Assembly (NCBI GenBank): GCA_022605955.1
Contig: JAKCOZ010000058.1
Location: 1,860,001-1,924,000 of the forward strand
Source of the DNA: Rallus limicola
Taxonomy: Eukaryota; Chordata; Aves; Gruiformes; Rallidae
Reading direction: 5' to 3'
Length of the DNA: 64,000 bases
Of the stretch, positions 60,801 to 64,000 are shown in pieces. Position numbers and translations under genes: made by a program. Numbering within the stretch: the first letter of the stretch is position 1; the number at the start of each line of letters is the position of its first letter. Below the pieces are notes generated by a model that did not search any database, was not told the origin of the DNA, and worked only from the letters and a program-made list of their open reading frames with translations.

Positions 60801-61269
60801 CTGGCCAGCATACAGCAGTAATTTGGTTATTTAGGTTTGGTCCATTGGAGGGTCATGGCATCCCCATGGCAAAACAAACACAAACACACAGCATACTTTA
60901 AAAAAAAGATATTTTTCCTTTTAGCTGTCCTCCCATTTCATACTAAGGCAAGCTGTGGCCATTGTAAAGTCCCGGGACTGTCCCTCCAGCTCTGTGGCTG
61001 TAGTGCCCAGGGGCACCATGGACATTTGCCAGACCGGGAAGGCTTGCAGAGGGACTTGGGAGTCAAGCTACAAATCTCCCTTCCTTTTTGTATTGTGTTA
61101 CACAGCTCGTTTGAACCTGAACGATGTTGCAAAGCAACCCCGCTTGAATATACTCAACAATGCTGCCACAGCTCTCATCTTCATCACGGTCATCCTCAAC
61201 ATCTTCATCACTGCCTTTGGGGTTCAGAAGACTGGCCTCTACCCTACCAGGAATTTTAGACCTTACTAA
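15855..61269 (+). CDS. NINJ2: NINJ2 (ninjurin-2), three coding exons joined
   Basis: This is a small two-pass plasma-membrane protein of the ninjurin family, known as a homophilic adhesion molecule first described as induced in Schwann cells after nerve injury. The CDS is join(15855-15887, 59546-59777, 61106-61269), giving 142 residues, the human NINJ2 length as I recall it. The N-terminal INLQ motif (residues 8-11) matches the human IDLQ motif. The family signature NHYATKKS is at residues 26-33, followed by the amphipathic segment AESMLDVALFMANVTQLKAV (35-54). Transmembrane segments lie at about 63-88 and 105-127, joined by the ARLNLND loop (89-95). It is NINJ2 rather than NINJ1 because of YATKKSV, VLEQG, YYTTL and ARLNLN. 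The related NINJ1 polymerises to rupture membranes in lytic cell death; NINJ2 is reported not to do this efficiently. Splice phases are 0 and 1, with GT/AG at all sites. The identification is firm; the use of exon 1 is inferred from homology and the splice signals. Confidence 0.95.
15888..25260. other. Intron 1, first part: no nested gene recognised
   Basis: This part is unique-looking intronic sequence. Overlapping minus-strand open frames in a GC-richer patch at about 21.3-22.3 kb (up to 141 codons) have no recognisable domains and are read as chance frames. An L2/MIR-like fragment lies at 23765-23885. Nothing else could be named. Confidence 0.55.
23765..23885 (+). repeat. L2/MIR-like old repeat fragment
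   Basis: The block CCTATTTTATAGAT, GGCAGAGATGGCTAAATGAC, CCCAAGGACACACAAGTAGA, ACAGAAGCAGG follows the order of the conserved L2 3' end (TTTTACAGATGAGG, CAGAGAGGTTAAGTGACTTG, CCCAAGGTCACACAGC, GCAGAGC). It is old and divergent; L2 and MIR cannot be separated at this length. Confidence 0.45.
25261..25276. repeat. (CCT)n microsatellite
   Basis: Five CCT units end in CAG. Confidence 0.85.
25427..25660 (+). repeat. GA-rich polypurine tract, about 230 bp
   Basis: The stretch is almost entirely A and G (GAGAGA, GAAAGA, GGGAGA units) with only rare pyrimidines, after an AT-rich ATATTTAAATATTTAAATAA. The long minus-strand open frames here (Ser/Leu/Phe-rich) and the plus-strand Glu/Lys/Arg-rich frame are by-products of the repeat, not genes. 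Confidence 0.95.
27207..27240. repeat. Inverted repeat, 14-bp stem with 6-base loop
   Basis: The arm at 27207-27220 pairs with 27227-27240, with one G-T wobble at positions 27213 and 27234. The loop is 27221-27226. The stem is shorter than a microRNA precursor. The flanks do not extend it convincingly. Confidence 0.8.
29374..29394. repeat. (AAT)n microsatellite
   Basis: Seven AAT units follow an AAC-rich lead-in. Confidence 0.9.
30796..30813. repeat. Poly-T run of 18 bases
   Basis: Eighteen consecutive T bases occur within a T-rich stretch beginning at about 30780. Confidence 0.9.
33275..33314. repeat. Tandem duplication, 18-base unit with 22-base period
   Basis: ACCAACCTCTATTCTATG occurs at 33275-33292 and again exactly at 33297-33314. 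Confidence 0.9.
36299..37290 (+). pseudogene. Unrecognised coding-like stretch with frameshifts and stops
   Basis: Several plus-strand frames read like protein and change register in sequence. 36299-36420 reads as a Leu/Ser-rich helical segment (MQDLDQLQLSAEKLGSSPQA). 36427-36639, in another frame, has a hydrophobic stretch, then AVKPTECVVLVNTEQIPNSA and LEQTLRTYNTLINKIGG. 36784-37155, in the same frame as the second, has LQEIQSWLQARVIEVVTGKP and a mixed polar region. A third register continues past 37100 with an internal TAG. I do not recognise the family. It could be a decayed processed copy of a cellular gene, an old element, or chance. The surrounding DNA is AT-rich and non-coding, and no poly-A tail or terminal repeats are visible at its edges. 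Confidence 0.25.
42080..42094. repeat. Poly-A run of 15 bases
   Basis: Fifteen A bases are followed by CCAAACCAAAACC. No retroposon body was recognised upstream. Confidence 0.85.
42200..42262 (+). repeat. Possible CR1 3' tail fragment
   Basis: The stretch ends TATGATTCTATGATGG, which matches the ATTCTATGA repeats that end CR1 elements. The preceding 40 bases are too diverged to confirm it. Confidence 0.35.
43605..43648. repeat. A-rich purine tract
   Basis: The tract is made of A runs broken by single G bases, with one T. Confidence 0.85.
44555..44623 (+). repeat. G/T-rich tract with five G runs
   Basis: Runs of three to six G bases are separated by T-rich loops (GGGTTTTGTTTTGGG, TTTTAGGGGTTTT, GGGGGG, GGG). 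It looks telomere-like in places, but no regular TTAGGG array is present. Confidence 0.75.
45283..45410 (+). repeat. tRNA-derived SINE-like old fragment
   Basis: TTAGCTTAATGGTTAGGAG looks like a Pol III A box, and GGATTTACAAATC about 40 bases on looks like a decayed B box. GAGACAGAATACTGGACTGG then recalls the CR1-like tail seen in sauropsid tRNA-SINEs. It is not a functional tRNA: no closed cloverleaf and no intact B box. Confidence 0.35.
48914..48926. repeat. Poly-T run of 13 bases
   Basis: Thirteen consecutive T bases lie in AT-rich intronic DNA. Confidence 0.85.
50101..50512 (-). mobile_element. CR1 LINE, 5'-truncated, relatively young
   Basis: This is the classical avian CR1 3' segment, antisense to NINJ2. 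The minus-strand frame ending near 50180 stays open for over 100 codons and encodes the end of the CR1 reverse transcriptase (SYEDRLRELGLFSLEKRR, GNGFQLEG, FRLDIRKRFFTLRVV, RLPREAVDAPSLAVFKARWD). The 3' UTR and a CTATGA terminus lie at 50101. The 5' truncation is near 50512, so it has no promoter, ORF1 or endonuclease and cannot move. It was probably inserted beside an older MIR fragment. Confidence 0.95.
50525..50662 (+). repeat. MIR SINE fragment
   Basis: The motif order follows the MIR core: CTCTGCCACCCTTTACTGATCA, CTCCTCAGCTGATTCACTTA, TAAAACATGAGTAATAGTTA, GAAAGTGCTCTGCACA. These correspond to the conserved CTCTGCCACTTACT, CTCAGTTTCCTCATCTGTAA, AATGGGGATAATAGTA and AAAGTGCTTTGCACA blocks. 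It is divergent, as expected for a pre-amniote SINE. Confidence 0.65.
51711..51724. repeat. Poly-T run of 14 bases
   Basis: Fourteen consecutive T bases. Confidence 0.88.
52413..52502 (+). repeat. L2/MIR-like old repeat fragment
   Basis: GGAAGGGAAAACTGAGATCC, AAGGAGAGGAAGTAGGATGC and CTAAGTCACACAGCAAATGA follow the conserved GAGGAAACTGAGGC, AGAGAGGTTAAGTGACTTG, AAGGTCACACAGC order of L2/MIR-type repeats. The exact family is uncertain. Confidence 0.5.
52664..52704 (+). repeat. CR1-like / SINE tail fragment
   Basis: ACTGGACCTTTGGTCTAATC followed by CAGTACAGCTATT matches, from memory, the GGACCTTTGGTCTGACCCAG, TATGGC tail common in sauropsid CR1-type and tRNA-SINE elements. Confidence 0.5.
53057..53102. 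repeat. C-rich pyrimidine tract
   Basis: The tract is about 46 bases of C and T with a single G and a single A, including CCCCACCCCCTCTCCCTCCCCC. It may form G-quadruplexes on the minus strand. Confidence 0.8.
53668..53683 (+). repeat. Poly-G run of 16 bases in a purine-rich stretch
   Basis: Sixteen consecutive G bases are followed by AGGAGAGGGTTGGGGAGAGGG. The minus-strand frames of 175 and 193 codons here are Pro/Ser/Leu-rich by-products of this purine-rich stretch. Confidence 0.9.
55511..55545. repeat. (GT)n repeat with a 16-bp perfect palindrome
   Basis: GT units run into GCGCACACAC. The perfect palindrome is 55517-55532. Alternating purine-pyrimidine sequence of this kind can adopt Z-DNA. 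Confidence 0.85.
56196..56270. repeat. A/C-rich low-complexity patch
   Basis: AAAAC, CCAAA and ACAAACAA units are irregularly repeated after an A run. No recognised element is attached. Confidence 0.75.
58015..58031. repeat. Poly-A run of 17 bases
   Basis: Seventeen consecutive A bases. A second, longer run lies 344 bases downstream. Confidence 0.88.
58376..58400. repeat. Poly-A run of 25 bases
   Basis: Twenty-five consecutive A bases occur inside an open plus-strand frame; the encoded lysine run is an artefact of the repeat. Confidence 0.9.
59546..59777 (+). CDS. NINJ2: NINJ2 coding exon 2 (ectodomain and first membrane segment)
   Basis: The exon encodes residues 12-88 plus the first base of codon 89. 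It follows a good acceptor (pyrimidine-rich CTGTCTCTCCTGTCTCCCCAG ending at 59545). The donor GTAAGG begins at 59778. It carries the NHYATKKS signature, the amphipathic helix, a glycosylation sequon N47-V48-T49, and the hydrophobic stretch from YYTTL to LLIIT. Codon use is GC-richer than the surrounding introns, with many third-position G/C. There is an in-frame ATG 3 bases into the exon (59549), but homology to the exon 1 peptide argues that it is internal. Confidence 0.96.
59778..61105 (+). other. NINJ2: NINJ2 intron 2 (1.3 kb)
   Basis: The intron runs from GTAAGG to TTACACAG and links phase 1 exons. It is mostly unremarkable unique sequence. The last 150 bases before the acceptor contain an open frame in register with exon 3, starting at an ATG at 61018. 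Confidence 0.93.
61106..61269 (+). CDS. NINJ2: NINJ2 coding exon 3 (second membrane segment and C-terminus)
   Basis: The exon begins after the acceptor TTACACAG (ends 61105) and completes codon 89 (G|CT, Ala). It encodes ARLNLND, the LNNAAT motif (105-110), the second hydrophobic segment ending NIFITAFG (120-127), and a short tail VQKTGLYPTRNFRPY before TAA at 61267-61269. LNNAAT and FITAFG are strongly conserved ninjurin motifs. The reading frame stays open upstream through the acceptor; see the separate finding on a possible alternative start. Confidence 0.96.
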
Positions 61270-62540
61270 GTCATGGGACAACAGAGTCAGCTAAGAAAGG
61301 GGTGAGTTTCCATCACTGCCAGCCCCTGGCAGGAGTCTCTGCCTCACAAAACATCACTGCTAGGTGGAAAAAGCAAAGCTACACAAATTAACTCAGGCTT
61401 TCCAGAGTCGCATTGGTGTCCCCTTGGCATCCAGGACCACTGGACAAAATCCCCCTTGAGGAAGATTATTTCCTTGCTTGGTCTTTTAAAGCAAGAACAT
61501 CAAGCATCCCAACTGCTGGGATTCAGCAGCAGCAAGTGGTTTTCAGAAGAGTGCAAACCTGAAGCTATATAGGGATAGCAGTTGTGCATGGGGGCTACAT
61601 TTGGGGAAGAAAACTAAGTGCTTTCTGGGAGGTATCCAAAGACGGAAGGGTTATCCGGGCAGGAGAAATGGAAGGTGCTGGGGAGGTGGGGGTGAAAGAG
61701 GTCTTCACAACAGCCAGTGTGGTCTGACAGAAGCTGTTTTAAGATTTTAACTCCCATATTCAAGAGAGAGATTCTTGTGAATAAGAACCCAACCAAATGC
61801 TTGTGCTCCCATTTCAGGTGAGATGAGGGAATGACATGGTCTTTAGGTCAAAAGTGTGTGAAGTCAAGAAGCAAAGTCCATACCTCTTGCTTACATGACC
61901 TGCAACACGTAAACATACTTTAAATGCAACATAATGGGACAACAGCCAGCAAGAAAACTTGAGAGACACATGATGCAGAGGCCAAAAGCCTCTTGAAAAA
62001 CACTGTGGACTAGCTCTTCAGATGGATGTGGGTGCTGAAGAGCAGCACCCCATCCCCACAGGGGTCGCCATGGTGCCAAGTGACTTGGTACACCATGACG
62101 GCTCCTCTCCGCCCCTGCAGCGCAGAGGAGCCTGCTGCAACCTCACTGGCATTTCTTGTCTCCCCTGCAGGGTCTTTTCCCAGCGTGACAAGCAGGGAAA
62201 GCTCTCCTCTGCATTTATACTGGCCAAAGCAGCAGCTCGTCGACGAACCCAGAGAACTGGTTGTACTTTGCGTGCGTTTCATGGTGTGCCAGCCCCTTTA
62301 CCGTAACGCTTCTGCAGTTCTGAAGGGATGAAATCTTCCTTTGCCTTCTGAAGCTCCAGCAAACTTTGGTAGAGAAAGCTGCAGGAACAGCAGCAGATAC
62401 ACAATTTCAAAGTGCTGTTCTGTAAATCCCGTCTCTCTTATCTTAGTTGCCTGCTTCACATATTCGAGATTGGCTCACTTTGTAGAAAAGACCCAACGAT
62501 TTACTTTGTAAGCTAAATAAAATAACAAACAAAAAGTTCA
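61270..62540 (+). other. NINJ2: NINJ2 3' UTR
   Basis: The stretch runs from the TAA stop to the first well-formed polyadenylation site. No other gene is recognised in it; the open frames at about 62.0-62.3 kb on both strands look like chance frames in a GC-richer patch. The end is inferred from the AATAAA at 62516 and the GT-rich stretch after it. A longer form using 62631 is possible. Confidence 0.7.
62516..62521 (+). terminator. NINJ2: NINJ2 polyadenylation signal AATAAA
   Basis: A canonical AATAAA is followed about 25 bases later by a GT-rich element (GCTTGTGTGT at 62541-62550), the usual arrangement for cleavage around 62535-62540. Confidence 0.7.
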
Positions 62541-64000
62541 GCTTGTGTGTCTCAAGCATGATTTGCTATACTTAAAGCAACGCTGTCTAGTCATTTATCT
62601 CCCAAATGTTGGAATGGATTTCTCAAACAAAATAAATAAAAAGAGAAAGAAAAAGATTTAAAAAATCAAAAGAAAAAAAGTGGGAAAAATAGACATTCTT
62701 GTGAGAGGATAGTAAAGTATCTGTATCTCAATGTAGCTAAAGCCGCTTCAAATGTTTTTCTAGTTGTTTAAAAATGAAATTAAATGTGAAACAGTTAAGA
62801 AAACAATCAGGTATTGCCAGCATTAAGTAAATTAACAATGACAGAAAACAGATATTGTGGTCTGATATCATCATCAGGGACCAATCAATCAGGAATGGTA
62901 TGAGAGTACTCTGACAATAGGTAGGAGAAAATGAAGAAATATTATATATAAGGAGACACCTTAGGCTTATTGTCACAATGAGAAATGGCAGATGCATCGT
63001 GTATTACTTTATTTTTAAAAATCACCGTTATAATTTAAAGTGTTATCATTAACATAAATATTTTTTAAATAATGTAATTTTTACATTGACAATGCTGGGA
63101 ACTCTCTTGTACTAGAGCAATTTGTTTCCTTTTAAAAAAAGTCTTTGAATTAATGATTTTTCAGACCCTTTTGGAAAGAATAAAGATTTTGGAGATTAAA
63201 CTTTGTAACCCTGTAGTCACACTAAAACATGTATGTAAGCCTACTTAAACAATTACATGTTTTTCTGATTATTAAGTGATTTTTTCATTGTACAGCAGAA
63301 TCAGAGTTCAATATGGATTTTTCACTCTGCATACTTTCCCCAACACTGAGAAAGAAATGTCACAGAAATGTCCACTTATTTGTCTTCAGGAGCCACTGGG
63401 AGTGACTGACACTTCAGAAACCAGATACAGGCAGATCTGATTAGCCCTCCATCACTGACTTTACAGACCTGAATTTCTGTCTGAGTCACAGGGGGTGTTT
63501 GTCCTGGAGAGCACCTGAGTGATCTTGCCTTCGATGGCAGGTGAGGCAGGACTACAGGCCAGCATCAGCTGGTTCCCACAAGTGACAGTGGCTTTTTTGC
63601 AGCTGAATCAAAGCTGTATAGAAAGACTAGGGTGGCAAATGCCAGTTATGTATTTACCGGAATATAAATTAACAAAGCTCAAAGCAGTCTGGGAGCTGTT
63701 TGGTGAAGCAGGTAAAGACTTGTCCCCCACTTTCTCTGGGGAAAGGCAGGTCTGGAGCAACACTGCTGCTATCTCTGTCCTCAGTCTCTCCTGAGATGGA
63801 CAGCAAAGAGGGGTGTCTGGGAAGCCTCTGCTACCCAGCTCTCCTCTAGCAAAAGGCTTCACTTGTAGAGGCAGCAAAACTAGTTCCAGCCGACACAAAC
63901 CCACCAGCGAAGGGCTTTCAGCCACTGCTGTCTGGCTGGGTTCATGAAAAGGTAAAACATCATGCATCCCTCATGCAGATCCCAAATCCGTGAGTCATTG
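62541..64000. other. Downstream intergenic DNA, no gene recognised
   Basis: The block is AT-rich to about 63.3 kb, then more balanced. By human gene order, the next gene should be B4GALNT3 running the opposite way, but no glycosyltransferase motif is visible on the minus strand. The minus-strand frame at 63608-63967 (119 codons) is unrecognised. A minus-strand AATAAA (TTTATT at 63008-63013) is a weak candidate end for such a gene. Confidence 0.5.
62631..62640 (+). terminator. Possible distal polyadenylation signal (overlapping AATAAA)
   Basis: Two overlapping AATAAA hexamers (62631-62636 and 62635-62640) lie 115 bases beyond the first signal. There is no clear GT-rich element after them, only A-rich sequence, so this is a weaker candidate. 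Confidence 0.3.

Noticed and set aside
60837..61259. Plus-strand frame of 140 codons over NINJ2 exon 3
   Set aside because: It is out of register with the conserved ninjurin sequence; a shadow of the real exon.
63608..63967. Possible last exon of B4GALNT3 on the minus strand
   Set aside because: The 119-codon translation has no glycosyltransferase motif, and the expected C-terminal pattern is absent.
1..64000. Endogenous retrovirus, CRISPR array, or intact autonomous transposon
   Set aside because: No paired long terminal repeats, regularly spaced repeats or complete transposase or polymerase frames were seen; only truncated CR1 copies and old fragments are present.

Overview
The window looks like nuclear DNA from a bird, or at least a sauropsid. 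It is gene-poor and moderately AT-rich, with no operons or closely packed reading frames. The interspersed repeats are CR1 LINEs, including the typical 5'-truncated copy with its reverse-transcriptase C-terminus on the minus strand at about 50.1-50.5 kb. Older MIR/L2-like remnants are also present. I saw no Alu, L1 or other mammal-specific repeats. All identifications come from reading the sequence against remembered family features; no search was run.

One protein-coding gene can be supported: NINJ2 (ninjurin-2), plus strand, three coding exons at 15855-15887, 59546-59777 and 61106-61269. Joined, they give 142 residues, the same length as human NINJ2 as I recall it. All four splice sites are canonical GT/AG and the phases agree (0 at junction 1, 1 at junction 2). 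The first coding exon carries only 11 codons and lies 43.7 kb upstream of the second, so about two thirds of the window is intron 1. A 3' UTR of about 1.27 kb ends at an AATAAA at 62516 followed by a GT-rich stretch.

Layout: 1-15.3 kb is intergenic DNA upstream of NINJ2, with two old plus-strand CR1 remnants (1.43 and 11.2 kb), a 21-base G run and other simple repeats. 15.33-15.85 kb is a CpG-enriched probable promoter and 5' UTR region. 15.89-59.55 kb is NINJ2 intron 1, with a 230-bp GA-rich polypurine tract, the young CR1 copy, MIR/L2-like fragments, several homopolymer tracts, and a puzzling coding-like but broken stretch at 36.3-37.3 kb. 59.55-62.54 kb holds NINJ2 exons 2-3, intron 2 and the 3' UTR. 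62.54-64 kb is downstream AT-rich DNA in which I recognise no gene.

No novel multi-gene system, CRISPR array, RNA gene or intact mobile element was found. The observations most worth a second look are the N-glycosylation sequon in the NINJ2 ectodomain that the human paralogue seems to lack, the disrupted coding-like segment inside intron 1, and a possible alternative start inside intron 2.
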